A DNA stretch of 64,000 nucleotides from Providencia stuartii (GCF_029277985.1 NZ_CP119546.1:1736001-1800000); one strand, 5' to 3'; counted from the stretch's first letter, positions 38,234 through 47,093 are shown. Notes: generated by a model from the letters alone, not told the origin. Numbers and translations are program-made.

Positions 38234-38461
38234 ATGAAAAACAATTCTCTAAGAAATACCGTTATTTCCCCTGCAGGTGAAAAACAACTGTTAAGAGCCG
38301 CACAAATAGCGTCCTTTCTCTCTGATTTACTCGAAGCCAATGTGATTAGTGGATCTCCCCATGTATCCAGTGAGGGCATGGCGGCAGTCATGGAATGTTT
38401 AGCGGAGCAAGTTGAGCAGGTGATTACTGAAAGTAGCTTGATGAATAAGGACATTACATAA
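38234..38461 (+). CDS. small conserved satellite protein
   Basis: A 75-aa soluble helical protein (MKNNSLRNTVISPAGEKQLL...). Short proteins of this kind sit between the Icd-like gene and the primase in P4-like islands. Not further recognised. Its stop overlaps the primase start (TAATG). Ribosome site AAAGGGG precedes the ATG. Confidence 0.65.
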   Translation: MKNNSLRNTVISPAGEKQLLRAAQIASFLSDLLEANVISGSPHVSSEGMAAVMECLAEQVEQVITESSLMNKDIT

Positions 38462-41181
38462 TGAACAACCAAACTCATCCAAATTCTTCAATGGCAAAAA
38501 CACGGACTCCATCAGTGAGCGACATTGTTAAATCCGCTAATGGTCGTTGGGGATATATTTTAAATAATTTGGGCGTTACCGTTCCTGATAATCATAAGCA
38601 TGGGGCTTGCCCGAAATGTGGCGGCAAAGATCGTTTTCGTTTTGATGATAAGAACGGGAAAGGCACATGGTTTTGTAATCACTGTGGCAGCGGTGATGGG
38701 TTGGATTTACTCAAATTAGTGACAGGGCAAGATATTAAAACCGCCTGTTTGGAAATTAATAAAATACTGCTTTTACCTGAATTCAAAAAAATAGCGCCAA
38801 CCCAGATAAAAAAGGTTAGCGCTACTCGGGGCATTGAGTCATTTGAAAAACTGAAAGCCTTGTCTCTTTCAGGGGAAAGCCAGTACCTAACAAATAAGGG
38901 CTTAACCAATCACCAATGCTTAATCATTCAGCAACACTATACACAAGGTGAGCTGAAATTTCCAATGGGTTCAATGTTATTGCCGTTGGTGGATAACCAG
39001 TTTTTGATTAAAGGTGGACAGCTAATTAGCCCAACAGGTGAGAAAGCCCTGTTATCTGGCTCTGCCCTCTCTGGCTCCTTTATTATTGTGTCGGGTCAGG
39101 CACAAGAACCCCTTGAGCAAATCGTGATTACAGAGGGCTTTGCAACAGGATTAAGTCTATCAAAAGTGATTGATTCGTTTATTGTGGCAGCGGTTGCCGC
39201 GACTAACCTTGTGAAAGTCGCCCAGCAGCTACAGGAACGCTATCCACTGGCAAAAATCATTATTGCAGGGGATAACGATTATATTGATGGGAAAGAAAAT
39301 ACGGGCAAATCGTGGGCGGAAAAAGCGGCTAAAGCGGTTGACGGTTGGATCACGTTACCACCCACCCATTATAAAGCCGATTGGGATGATTACCGCCAAG
39401 AAAACAGCACCGTTAAAGTCAAAGAAGCCTTTTTTGAGGAAATGACCTATTGCGGCAAGGATAAAGCTTATTTGCCCCAAGGCTTTAGGCTAACCCAAGA
39501 ATATTTATGGTATGACAAACTGGTGAATAAATCGGATGGTGACACCGAGGTTAGAAACATCAAAATCAGTAGCCCAATAAAAGTCACCGCGATTACTTGT
39601 GATGCAGACGGCAGTAATTACGGCCGTTTATTGGAGTGGGATGATACCTACGGAAATTGCCGTAAATGGGCAATGCCAATGGAAATGTTAAGCGGCAGCG
39701 GTGAAGAATTACGTCGTGTCCTTTTGGTGAACGGGCTTTCATATATCAACATTTCGGGGCAGGCTCGCGCGCATTTAATGGAATACATTTCACTGTGCCG
39801 ACCAGAGAGAAAGGTCACTTGTGTAAATAAAACGGGTTGGCATGGCAACGTGTATGTGTTGCAGGATGAAGTGGTTGGAACAGGGGCAGATTCCGTTATT
39901 TTGCAAACCTCCAGTGTACAAGGTAAAGATTTTAGGGTAGCAGGTACTAGCGACGAATGGCGGGAGCACATTGGCAAATATTGCGTGGGAAACGCTAGGC
40001 TGGCGTTTTCTGTGAGCCTTGCCTTTGCATCATCATTATTAAAATTAGTCGGTGTGGGGGGCGGTGGCTACCATTTAAAAGGCGAATCAACAGACGGTAA
40101 GACTACCACGATGAAAGTGGCGGCTTCGGTTTGTGGTGGTACAGATTACTGGTACACATGGCGGGCAACAGGTAACGCGCTTGAAGGAACGGCTTGTCGT
40201 CGTAATGACGCTACGTTAATGCTGGATGAAATCCGCGAAGTGGACGGACGCGAAGCGGGTAACATTGCTTACATGCTGGCAAACGGTCAAGGTAAAGCCC
40301 GCGCAAAAACAGACGGCAGCGTCAGAGAAACAAATCGCTGGAACCTACTGTTTCTCTCAACAGGCGAACTGTCATTGGTTGAACATGCCGCCAATGCGGG
40401 CGAACGCACCTATGCAGGGGTTGAAGTCCGTATGATACAAATTCCCAGTGATTCGGGTAAACACGGTGTATTTGAGGATTTGCACCAGTTTGCGAGTGGT
40501 AAAGCCTTAGCGGAGCACCTCGAGCAAGCTGTCACGAAATATCATGGCTCTCCGTTCCGTGATTGGCTGAAATATCTCACCAATGATTTAACGTTTATTT
40601 CCAGTACGGCTAAAGCGTTATTAAAAGAGTACACCGCTAAATTGACGCCTGAAAATGCAGGGAATCAAGTCGGGCGAGCTATCACGCGTTTTGCGCTTGT
40701 GGCGATGGCGGGGGAAATTGCTACGTTAGCGGGGATTACAGGCTGGAAAGAAGGTGAAGCCTTTACAGCGGCAAAAACCTGTTTAGATGCATGGATGAAT
40801 GAGCGTGGTCATACGGCTAATCAGGAAGACATGACCGCGTTAGAACAAATCACCGATTTTATTTCACGTAACCAGTTCAGCCGCTTTGCTGATTGGTATG
40901 ACGAAAACAGCCGCCCGATGAATATGATGGGCTTTCGTCGTGTCGAAAAGGGGGGTTGCAATCAAGAGCCAACAATTCAATTTTACGTATTACCGACGGC
41001 ATGGAAAGAAATCTGCAAAGGTTTTGACGCTCGAAAGGTCGTGCGTTTGTGTATTGAGAAAGGCTGGCTTGAAACAGGGAAAGATGGGAAAGCCCAAACC
41101 AGTATACGCCTACCAGAAATAGGGGTGAAACGGGTGTACGTCTTTAACAGTGAAGTCCTCGGTTCAGCGGATATTCTCTAA
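38461..41181 (+). CDS. P4 alpha-like primase-helicase
   Basis: A 906-aa replication protein. An N-terminal zinc-binding primase domain has Cys50 and Cys53 in ACPKCGG and a second CNHCGSGDG pair about 20 residues later. A Toprim-like part has IVITEGFATG near residue 221. A C-terminal DUF927/D5-type helicase has a Walker A-like GESTDGKTT near residue 541 and LMLDEIREVDGREAG as the Walker B region. P4 alpha combines primase, helicase and origin binding. An iteron cluster 30-220 bp downstream is its likely target. Confidence 0.9.
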   Translation: MNNQTHPNSSMAKTRTPSVSDIVKSANGRWGYILNNLGVTVPDNHKHGACPKCGGKDRFRFDDKNGKGTWFCNHCGSGDGLDLLKLVTGQDIKTACLEINKILLLPEFKKIAPTQIKKVSATRGIESFEKLKALSLSGESQYLTNKGLTNHQCLIIQQHYTQGELKFPMGSMLLPLVDNQFLIKGGQLISPTGEKALLSGSALSGSFIIVSGQAQEPLEQIVITEGFATGLSLSKVIDSFIVAAVAATNLVKVAQQLQERYPLAKIIIAGDNDYIDGKENTGKSWAEKAAKAVDGWITLPPTHYKADWDDYRQENSTVKVKEAFFEEMTYCGKDKAYLPQGFRLTQEYLWYDKLVNKSDGDTEVRNIKISSPIKVTAITCDADGSNYGRLLEWDDTYGNCRKWAMPMEMLSGSGEELRRVLLVNGLSYINISGQARAHLMEYISLCRPERKVTCVNKTGWHGNVYVLQDEVVGTGADSVILQTSSVQGKDFRVAGTSDEWREHIGKYCVGNARLAFSVSLAFASSLLKLVGVGGGGYHLKGESTDGKTTTMKVAASVCGGTDYWYTWRATGNALEGTACRRNDATLMLDEIREVDGREAGNIAYMLANGQGKARAKTDGSVRETNRWNLLFLSTGELSLVEHAANAGERTYAGVEVRMIQIPSDSGKHGVFEDLHQFASGKALAEHLEQAVTKYHGSPFRDWLKYLTNDLTFISSTAKALLKEYTAKLTPENAGNQVGRAITRFALVAMAGEIATLAGITGWKEGEAFTAAKTCLDAWMNERGHTANQEDMTALEQITDFISRNQFSRFADWYDENSRPMNMMGFRRVEKGGCNQEPTIQFYVLPTAWKEICKGFDARKVVRLCIEKGWLETGKDGKAQTSIRLPEIGVKRVYVFNSEVLGSADIL

Positions 41182-41207
41182 TAAAAACTGACCATCTTAT
41201 ATTTTTA

Positions 41208-41400
41208 GTGTAACAGGTGTAACAAGGGTTACAGACATGATTTAAAAGGATTTTATCTGTTGCACCTTTTGTTTTTAAATGGGTAACAAGGTGTAACACG
41301 TTAGCGATTGTTACACCTGTTACACCTTGATTTTTTGAAAGGGTAACAAAATAAGTTCTTATTATTCAACGTTGTAACCCTTGTTACACCTGTTACCCTT
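41208..41400. repeat. iteron array, candidate replication origin
   Basis: About ten copies of GTGTAACA or GGGTAACA occur in both orientations (for example 41208-41215, 41217-41224, 41281-41288, 41291-41298, and inverted copies TGTTACAC or TGTTACCC near 41310, 41319, 41382 and 41391). P4 alpha binds short iterons at ori and crr; the placement right after the primase gene fits an origin. Confidence 0.65.
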
Positions 41401-41466
41401 TAAAATAGCAAGGTATGTATTTAATTGGCTTTATTCTGGAAGGCATTAAGGCAAAGGTGATTAATC

Positions 41467-41679
41467 ATGCGAGTAATGAAAGTGTACTGTCCTGTTTGTG
41501 ATGAACAGGCAACAATTCGAAAAATTCAAATGGAGGGCGTTGATAACATTCCTCATATTTATTGTTCCTGTAATGACTTTGAATGTGGTCATACTTACAT
41601 GTTAACTCTGACTTTTTCACACACGATACAGCCAAGTAATTTAAAGCCAGCCAGTAACCAGCCTATTTTACCGTTATGA
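41467..41679 (+). CDS. Ogr/Delta-type zinc-finger activator
   Basis: A 70-aa protein with CPVCDEQATIRK, then CSCNDFECGHTYML: four cysteines spaced as in the Ogr/Delta family (P2 Ogr is 72 aa, P4 Delta is a double-length relative). These bind late promoters of P2-type helpers and satellites, switching on morphogenesis genes. It could link the satellite to a P2-like helper. Confidence 0.85.
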   Translation: MRVMKVYCPVCDEQATIRKIQMEGVDNIPHIYCSCNDFECGHTYMLTLTFSHTIQPSNLKPASNQPILPL

Positions 41680-42143
41680 TTGATTTGTATTTTACGTGGC
41701 TATCTCACAGTAATTTTTTGAAGTGGTCACTTAAACGTTAAGTGTCATTTGGCAAAATAAATTTCATTCGATTTCAGTTTTTCAATTCTTCGCAACCCGC
41801 ATAAACACTGGCTTTTCAGTTTTTGTGCGGTGCATACGCTCAAGTGAAAATCTCACGTAAAATAGAAAAATCACTTTATTTCAATATGTTATGCATTGAC
41901 TCGCTAATCGGACTCCACCTGAAAACTGAAATTTACTGAAAATCTTTTCACACATTTCAGTTTGAGATTTTCGGCAACGCCCTAGTATTGGCGCGGCTTG
42001 GCGATAGGGTTTGTAGAATTTTAAAACTGAAATAATTTTTAGATCCAAATTGTGCAGGCGGGTGCGGTGTAGTGCATTTTACGTGGTTTTTTATTTTATG
42101 TTGCTATAAATATTATTGAGTGCCAGATAGGTAAACTAATGTA
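41680..42143. other. gene-free region with paired imperfect repeats
   Basis: Contains two related 40-base units, 41771-41812 and 41953-41992. Each opens with ATTTCAGTTT and ends with a GCAAC...TGGC core. TTTTACGTGG occurs near 41688 and 42071, with an inverted CACGTAAAA near 41860. No frame is supported. It may be a second replication or packaging (crr or cos-like) region. Confidence 0.45.
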
Positions 42144-42171
42144 TTGATCATTTCATTTTTTTTGTTATTCT
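42144..42171 (+). promoter_or_regulatory. candidate promoter of the retron RNA
   Basis: TTGATC at 42144-42149 and TATTCT at 42166-42171 with 16-bp spacing. Transcription would begin near 42178, just ahead of the msr hairpins. Confidence 0.5.
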
Positions 42172-42177
42172 TACTAG

Positions 42178-42350
42178 ACCTTTACGCGTGGGATAACTGA
42201 TTTTATCCTTGTCGGGCGTTTCGCCAGACACTAACTTATTGTGAACATTTAGGGTTGCGCTTCAGCACTTTCAGCCAGATCCTGAATTTCACTAGCGTTA
42301 CATTCAGGAGCTGTCTGAAAGTCTAAAGCGCATCCTTTAGGTGAAGGAAT
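42178..42350 (+). ncRNA. retron msr-msd RNA (candidate)
   Basis: Lies directly upstream of the effector and reverse transcriptase. The msr part has two small hairpins: GGATAA/TTATCC at 42191-42208, and 42211-42229, where GTC-G-GGCG closes a TTT loop with CGCC-A-GAC. The msd part is a long imperfect hairpin, 42257-42331: GCGCTT with AAGCGC, ACTTTCAG with CTGAAAGT, CAG with CTG, and TCCTGAAT with ATTCAGGA. The a1/a2 end pairing is not clear; ACCTTT near 42178 with AAAGGT near 42352 is the best weak candidate. The branching guanosine was not assigned. Confidence 0.7.
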
Positions 42351-42376
42351 AAAAGGTGGCTATATGCCACCTTTTT
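42351..42376 (+). terminator. terminator between retron RNA and effector gene
   Basis: AAAAGGTGGC and GCCACCTTTTT pair around TATAT. It could end the msr-msd RNA before the protein genes, with read-through or a separate promoter supplying the effector-RT message. Confidence 0.75.
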
Positions 42377-42398
42377 AATATAAGAGGGGTTCCTTGAT

Positions 42399-43388
42399 GT
42401 GAGTGATTCTGCTTACATGAATTCATTAGAAGAACAGTTTGGTGATTTGAGCTATTCAAACTTTATTGTTCAATTTATGCCACCGATAATTTTTGTTTGT
42501 GGTGGGCCAATTAATGCTAACCCGATAAGTGTAAGAGATTATTTTTTCTCTCATGTTGCTCAACATAATCCAAAGTTGTTTGATTCTCTTGTCTTGGCGG
42601 AAGATTTCAAAGACTATTTTAAAGATGGAGCCTATTCTGATTTAATGAGCTTTGAGGATGATATAGCTAATATTTCGACTTTAGTCATTATATGCTTAGA
42701 AAGTGCGGGTTCTTTAGTTGAATTAGGCCTATTTGTTAATAGAAAGAATCTAGCTCAAAAATTACACGTTGTTGCTCCACTTGAAGAAATTGAAGGAATA
42801 CCAAATAAAAATATGACACCAAGATCTTCATTTATTTATTTAGGACCTTTAGAATATTTGAAAAGTTTAGAGCCAAATTCAGTTTCAGTTTTCCCTTGGC
42901 CAGATAAAACTCGTTTAAAATATGACGAAATAGAGCTTATTTATGATGATGTAAGTACTAGATTAAAAAATGTCAAAAAAACAGAAAAATATAATAGTGA
43001 AAATACAGGACATTTGGCTATTTTAATTTATGAGATCATTTTACTATCAGAGCCAATAAAAAAAACAGAAATTGAATGGGCATTATATTGTATTGATATA
43101 GATGTTTCTCAAAAATTAATATCTAGGTTACTTTATCTTTTAACTAAAATGAAACTTATTTCTTCAATCTCATATAGTCGCACAGATTATTATTATGTTA
43201 TTGGGCATCGAGAGAGTAAGATTAAGTTTGGCTTAAGTAATAAAGGGAAAATAAAAGACTCTATGAATATAAAAATAGCTATTAGACAGTCTTATTTAAG
43301 CATGGAAGCAAAAAAACATGATGAAACGGCAAGAAAGAGAGAGAATGCTTTAAAACATATAAATATAATCAGAGGGAATGTAATATGA
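42399..43388 (+). CDS. retron effector, nucleoside-deoxyribosyltransferase-like with C-terminal wHTH
   Basis: A 329-aa protein. Residues 30-36 (IIFVCGG) and 101-110 (ESAGSLVELG) match the nucleotide-binding and catalytic-glutamate motifs of the NDT-like effector of retron Eco1 (Ec86), whose equivalents are FLCGG and ESPGSFTELG. The C-terminal half (about 200-329) looks like a winged-helix domain with a basic tail. In type I-A retrons msDNA and RT hold this effector in a filament until a phage disturbs it. The start is GTG at 42399; an ATG six codons later is an alternative. It overlaps the RT gene by 4 bp. Confidence 0.82.
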   Translation: MSDSAYMNSLEEQFGDLSYSNFIVQFMPPIIFVCGGPINANPISVRDYFFSHVAQHNPKLFDSLVLAEDFKDYFKDGAYSDLMSFEDDIANISTLVIICLESAGSLVELGLFVNRKNLAQKLHVVAPLEEIEGIPNKNMTPRSSFIYLGPLEYLKSLEPNSVSVFPWPDKTRLKYDEIELIYDDVSTRLKNVKKTEKYNSENTGHLAILIYEIILLSEPIKKTEIEWALYCIDIDVSQKLISRLLYLLTKMKLISSISYSRTDYYYVIGHRESKIKFGLSNKGKIKDSMNIKIAIRQSYLSMEAKKHDETARKRENALKHINIIRGNVI

Positions 43389-44323
43389 ATTTATTACAAT
43401 TTATAGCAAATGGTCTTTATCTAACCGAAGATGAGGCGATGCGCTACATCACTACGATCCCTAGAAGATATAAAAAGTTCCATATTAAAAAACGAAATAG
43501 TACAGAATACAGATTAATAGCACAGCCTGCAAGGCAGGTAAAATCGTTGCAGAAGGTTGTATTGAAACGTATGGAACAGTATTTTTATATACATGAAAAT
43601 GCTTTTGCTTATCAGCGTGGAAAAGATATAAGAAAAAATGCACTATTACATAGTAATAATAAGTTTATATTGAAAATGGATTTTAAAAATTTCTTTTTAA
43701 GTATAAAGCCTATTCACTTAAAAAGATTTTTAGTAAATACAGGGAGAGAATTAACTGAGAAAGATATTTTAGTAATGGAGAATTTATTTTTCTGGAAATT
43801 AAGAAGAAATAGCCCATTAAGATTGAGCATTGGTGCTCCATCTTCACCAATGATATCCAATGTTATCATGTATTTTTTTGATTGTGAAATGTCTATTAAA
43901 TGTCAAAAGTTAGGGATTAAATACTCTAGATATGCAGATGATTTAACTTTTAGCTCTAACATAAATGGGGTATTATTTAGTATACCTAAAATAGTTAGAG
44001 AAACTCTAAATTCTGTTGATTTAAATGATATAAAAATAAACCATAAAAAAACGGTTTTTTCATCAAAAAAATTCAATCGGCATGTAACGGGAGTAACAAT
44101 TACTAACGATGAAAAATTATCTTTAGGGCGAGAAAAGAAAAGATTACTCAGAAGTAAAATTCATCATTATACTTTAGGGGTTCTTTCTGAATCTGAAATT
44201 TTGAAATTAAGAGGGGAACTTGGGTATGCAAAATTCATTGAGCCTAGATTTTTTGAATCCATGACCTATAGATATGGACATGATGTAATGGATTCAATAG
44301 CTAAATATGGTAATTGTTCATGA
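43385..44323 (+). CDS. retron reverse transcriptase
   Basis: A 312-aa RT (Eco1 RT is 320 aa) that would copy the msd RNA to make msDNA. The retron-specific NAxxH motif is NALLH at residues 85-89; the palm motif MDFKNFF follows. The template-grip GAPSSP precedes the catalytic YADD at 183-186. The retron VTG motif is at 234-236 (RHVTGVTI), followed by a basic KKRLLRSK helix. There are no maturase, endonuclease or template-repeat signs, so this is neither a group II intron nor a diversity-generating RT. Its end overlaps the convergent integrase gene by 23 bp. Confidence 0.92.
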   Translation: MNLLQFIANGLYLTEDEAMRYITTIPRRYKKFHIKKRNSTEYRLIAQPARQVKSLQKVVLKRMEQYFYIHENAFAYQRGKDIRKNALLHSNNKFILKMDFKNFFLSIKPIHLKRFLVNTGRELTEKDILVMENLFFWKLRRNSPLRLSIGAPSSPMISNVIMYFFDCEMSIKCQKLGIKYSRYADDLTFSSNINGVLFSIPKIVRETLNSVDLNDIKINHKKTVFSSKKFNRHVTGVTITNDEKLSLGREKKRLLRSKIHHYTLGVLSESEILKLRGELGYAKFIEPRFFESMTYRYGHDVMDSIAKYGNCS

Positions 44324-45482
44324 ATATAATTTTGGCATAAAAAGTTAACATTTCTTTTCTTTGTTCTAAATATTGAGCATGATTATAAATGCCTCTAATC
44401 GAATTTTTATCAACATGAGCTAATTGAAGCTCTATCCATGCACTATCGAATCCTTTTTCATGTAAAATTGTGCTCATCATATGCCTAAATCCGTGACCTG
44501 TTAATCTACCTTTGTAGCCAATTTTAGCGATAACCTTATTTATGCTCGCTTCGCTAATAGGCTTTCTAGCGTCATTCCGACCCGGAAAAAGTATTGGATA
44601 GTTACCCGTAATCACTTGCAGCTTACCAAGGATTTCTAGAACTTGTGGTGATAGTGGTACTAAGTGAGGGCGACGTTTTTTCATTCGCTCTTTAGGTATT
44701 TCCCAAAGTGCATTTTCAAAATCAAATTCTGACCATTTTGCGAGTCGCAATTCTACAGTTCGAACACCAGTAAGCATTAATAGCTGGGTGGCATATTTAG
44801 TTACTTTGCTGCCTTGGTAGTTATTCAGGGCTTTGACAAAATCAGGGATTTCATTTTCACTTAGGAACGGAAAGTGTTTAGTTTCTGGCTTGTTCATAGC
44901 TCCGGCTAAATCGGGAGCAGGATTATATTTTACTCTGCCTGTAATGACTGCATATCTAAATACCTCACCACAACGACGACGGATCTTGCTTGCTTGTTCA
45001 AGTGCGCCGCGCTTTTCTATCTTCTGGAGAACAGCAAGTAATTCTAGTGGAGCAATTTGATCTATCGGTCTACTTCCAATATAAGGAAAAACGTCATTTT
45101 CAAAGCAACGCAATATTTCACTTGCATAGCCTTCTGTCCAAGTAGAACATTTGGATGTGTGCCATTCCATTGCAACAGCTTGAAATGTATTCTCTGTGGC
45201 GTATTTGAGGGTTATTTTTTCTGATTTACGTGCATCACTAGGATTGATGTTTTCTGATAGTTGTTTTTTTGCTTCGTCTCTTTTTCTTCTGGCATCAGCT
45301 AAAGATACTTGGTCGTAAACACCTAAAGATATCATTTTAGGCTTGCCAGCAAACCGATAACGAAAACGCCAACCTTTAGAACCATTAGGTTCAACAAGCA
45401 GTGACAAGCCTTTACCATCATTTAAGGTGTACGCCTTATCTTTAGGTTTGGCTTTGCGAATTTGAATGTCAGTTAGCAGCAT
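44301..45482 (-). CDS. int: P4-type tyrosine integrase
   Basis: A 393-aa integrase. The start at 45482 gives MLLTDIQIRKAKPKDKAY, the usual P4-integrase N-terminus (the frame is open for 29 more codons upstream). An N-terminal arm-binding domain (SKGWRFRYRFAGK...) is followed by the catalytic domain with Arg in LTGVRTVELR, the HGFRH box and the tyrosine in IRGIYNHAQYLEQR. It lies 165 bp from tRNA-Arg and points away from it. It should integrate the element at the tRNA 3' end. Confidence 0.93.
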   Translation of the reverse strand: MLLTDIQIRKAKPKDKAYTLNDGKGLSLLVEPNGSKGWRFRYRFAGKPKMISLGVYDQVSLADARRKRDEAKKQLSENINPSDARKSEKITLKYATENTFQAVAMEWHTSKCSTWTEGYASEILRCFENDVFPYIGSRPIDQIAPLELLAVLQKIEKRGALEQASKIRRRCGEVFRYAVITGRVKYNPAPDLAGAMNKPETKHFPFLSENEIPDFVKALNNYQGSKVTKYATQLLMLTGVRTVELRLAKWSEFDFENALWEIPKERMKKRRPHLVPLSPQVLEILGKLQVITGNYPILFPGRNDARKPISEASINKVIAKIGYKGRLTGHGFRHMMSTILHEKGFDSAWIELQLAHVDKNSIRGIYNHAQYLEQRKEMLTFYAKIIFMNNYHI

Positions 45483-45647
45483 AATGTGTATAGTTTTTCC
45501 ATTGAACCTAGACCTATACGCAATAATATACACATTAGCACTTAGATTCCAGTAAACATTGCGGGACATTGTTAGACAATGATATTGTTTAACTAATTGG
45601 TTTTAATAAGAAAGTTGGACTTCATGAGATGTTTTTAGAAGTGGTGC

Positions 45648-45669
45648 TGGCGTCCCCTGCAGGAATCGA
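45648..45669. repeat. attR, right end of the satellite
   Basis: 22 bases identical to 34471-34492. The element between them is about 11.2 kb. Confidence 0.9.
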
Positions 45670-45722
45670 ACCTACAACTAGCCCTTAGGAGGGGCTCGTT
45701 ATATCCATTTAACTAAGGGGAC
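45648..45722 (-). tRNA. argW: tRNA-Arg (anticodon CCU)
   Basis: On the minus strand the cloverleaf starts GTCCCCTTAGTTAAATGG, the anticodon stem-loop reads CCCCTCCTAAGGG, and the gene ends with an encoded CCA. It is nearly the same as E. coli argW, a well-known integration site for CPS-53-type elements. Its 3' end is the satellite attachment core, so the tRNA remains intact. Confidence 0.95.
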
Positions 45723-46275
45723 TCAAAGAAAGTATTATAATGTTAACGTCCGGCATTCTACTTCTGACTTCTAATTGAATCAAGTTGTTACGTTGAATTT
45801 CTTTTGTAAAAGCGCAAAAAAAAGACGTTAGGTTAACTTTTGTTCAATGTGATGTCTAAGATATAAAAGTAGCCAATTTAGCGGCATATTCCTAATGTCG
45901 CTATCCATTAGGTGATGTAAAAAATGTGTTTAGAAAGAAAACAGGGCTTATATTGGTCTGGTGAATAGAATGAAAAATAAACAATCTGACTCAACAGGGC
46001 TGTAGCTCAGAAACAATAAAATAATTAGTCAAAATAACCGTAAGTTACCCATTTATTGTCTACGATACGGTCTCAGACTTAACCAATCGTGCATTTGATC
46101 ACTTTTCTTATAAAAAAAGCTCACTTAAATAGGGTATAATTAACATTATTGCTGCTTGGTCATTTTGAGCACTCAAATTGGTTAACAATTATATCTATTT
46201 GGTTTTAATATAAACACATTGGTTTATAATTCGAAGAAAAGTGCCATGACTGTGGTACAGGGAATGGAGAGTATT
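45723..46275. other. mlaA upstream region
   Basis: About 550 AT-rich bases between the tRNA and mlaA. No further RNA gene or frame is convincing. It must contain the tRNA and mlaA promoters. Confidence 0.4.
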
Positions 46276-47028
46276 ATGAAGTTTCGCATGAGTGGCATGC
46301 TTCTTGCGGGAGTCTTGCTTGCTGGGTGCTCGAGCTCAATTAATCCTGAAACTCAGGAGCGTTCAGATCCGCTCGAAGGTTTTAACCGAGCAATGTTCAA
46401 TTTTAACTACAATGTGTTAGATCCTTATGTGTTGAGGCCTGTGGCTGTTGCTTGGCGTGACTATGTGCCTATGCCGGCGCGTAACGGTTTAACCAATTTT
46501 TTTGTTAACCTTGAAGAACCTGCTAGCATGCTAAATAGCTTCCTACGAGGTGAAGTCACTCAAGGTTTCAAACACTTTAACCGTTTCTTTCTTAACACTG
46601 TATTTGGTGTTGGTGGGCTTATTGATGTTGCTTCAATGGCTAACCCTCAGCTCGCTAAGGAAGAGCCTAAACGTTTTGGTAATACATTGGGCTACTATGA
46701 TGTGGGTTATGGTCCTTATGTGGTATTGCCAGGGTATGGCAGCTTCACACCGCGAGAAGAGGGGGGAAATCTAGTCGATGACCTGTATCCGATGCTGAGC
46801 TATTTAACATTTTGGATGTCAGCAGGTAAATGGGCCTTAGAAGGGATTGAAACGCGGTCACAGTTACTTGATTCCGACGGGTTGTTGAAAAATTCATCAG
46901 ATCCGTATTTGCTAATGCGCGAGGCTTATTTCCAGCGTAATGATTTCTTGTCTAGTGGCGGGGAATTGAAAGCTACAGAAAATCCTAATGCGGCTGCAAT
47001 TGAAGGCGAATTAGATTCTATTGATTAG
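46276..47028 (+). CDS. mlaA: outer-membrane lipid asymmetry lipoprotein MlaA (VacJ)
   Basis: Lipoprotein that works with OmpC/F and the MlaBCDEF pathway to remove misplaced phospholipids from the outer leaflet of the outer membrane. The start at 46276 gives a signal peptide with lipobox LLAGC, behind GGAGA; the frame is open upstream. The 250-aa protein carries the family signatures DPLEGFNRAMFNFNYNVLD, then MLNSFLRGE and FGNTLGYYDVGYGPYVVLPGYG. It neighbours fadL and argW, as in E. coli. Confidence 0.95.
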   Translation: MKFRMSGMLLAGVLLAGCSSSINPETQERSDPLEGFNRAMFNFNYNVLDPYVLRPVAVAWRDYVPMPARNGLTNFFVNLEEPASMLNSFLRGEVTQGFKHFNRFFLNTVFGVGGLIDVASMANPQLAKEEPKRFGNTLGYYDVGYGPYVVLPGYGSFTPREEGGNLVDDLYPMLSYLTFWMSAGKWALEGIETRSQLLDSDGLLKNSSDPYLLMREAYFQRNDFLSSGGELKATENPNAAAIEGELDSID

Positions 47029-47055
47029 AAACAAGGATTAAGTCTGAGTTGAAGC

Positions 47056-47093
47056 TATCACTCTCTTTTGCGACTAAGCATTAGAGAGTGATA
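47056..47093. terminator. bidirectional hairpin after mlaA
   Basis: TATCACTCTC at 47056-47065 pairs with GAGAGTGATA at 47084-47093. It sits between mlaA and the convergent small gene, so it can end either transcript, although the T-runs are weak. Confidence 0.5.

Noticed and set aside
43385..44323. Group II intron or diversity-generating retroelement
   Set aside because: No maturase or endonuclease domain, no intron RNA ends and no template/variable repeat pair; NAxxH and VTG motifs point to a retron.
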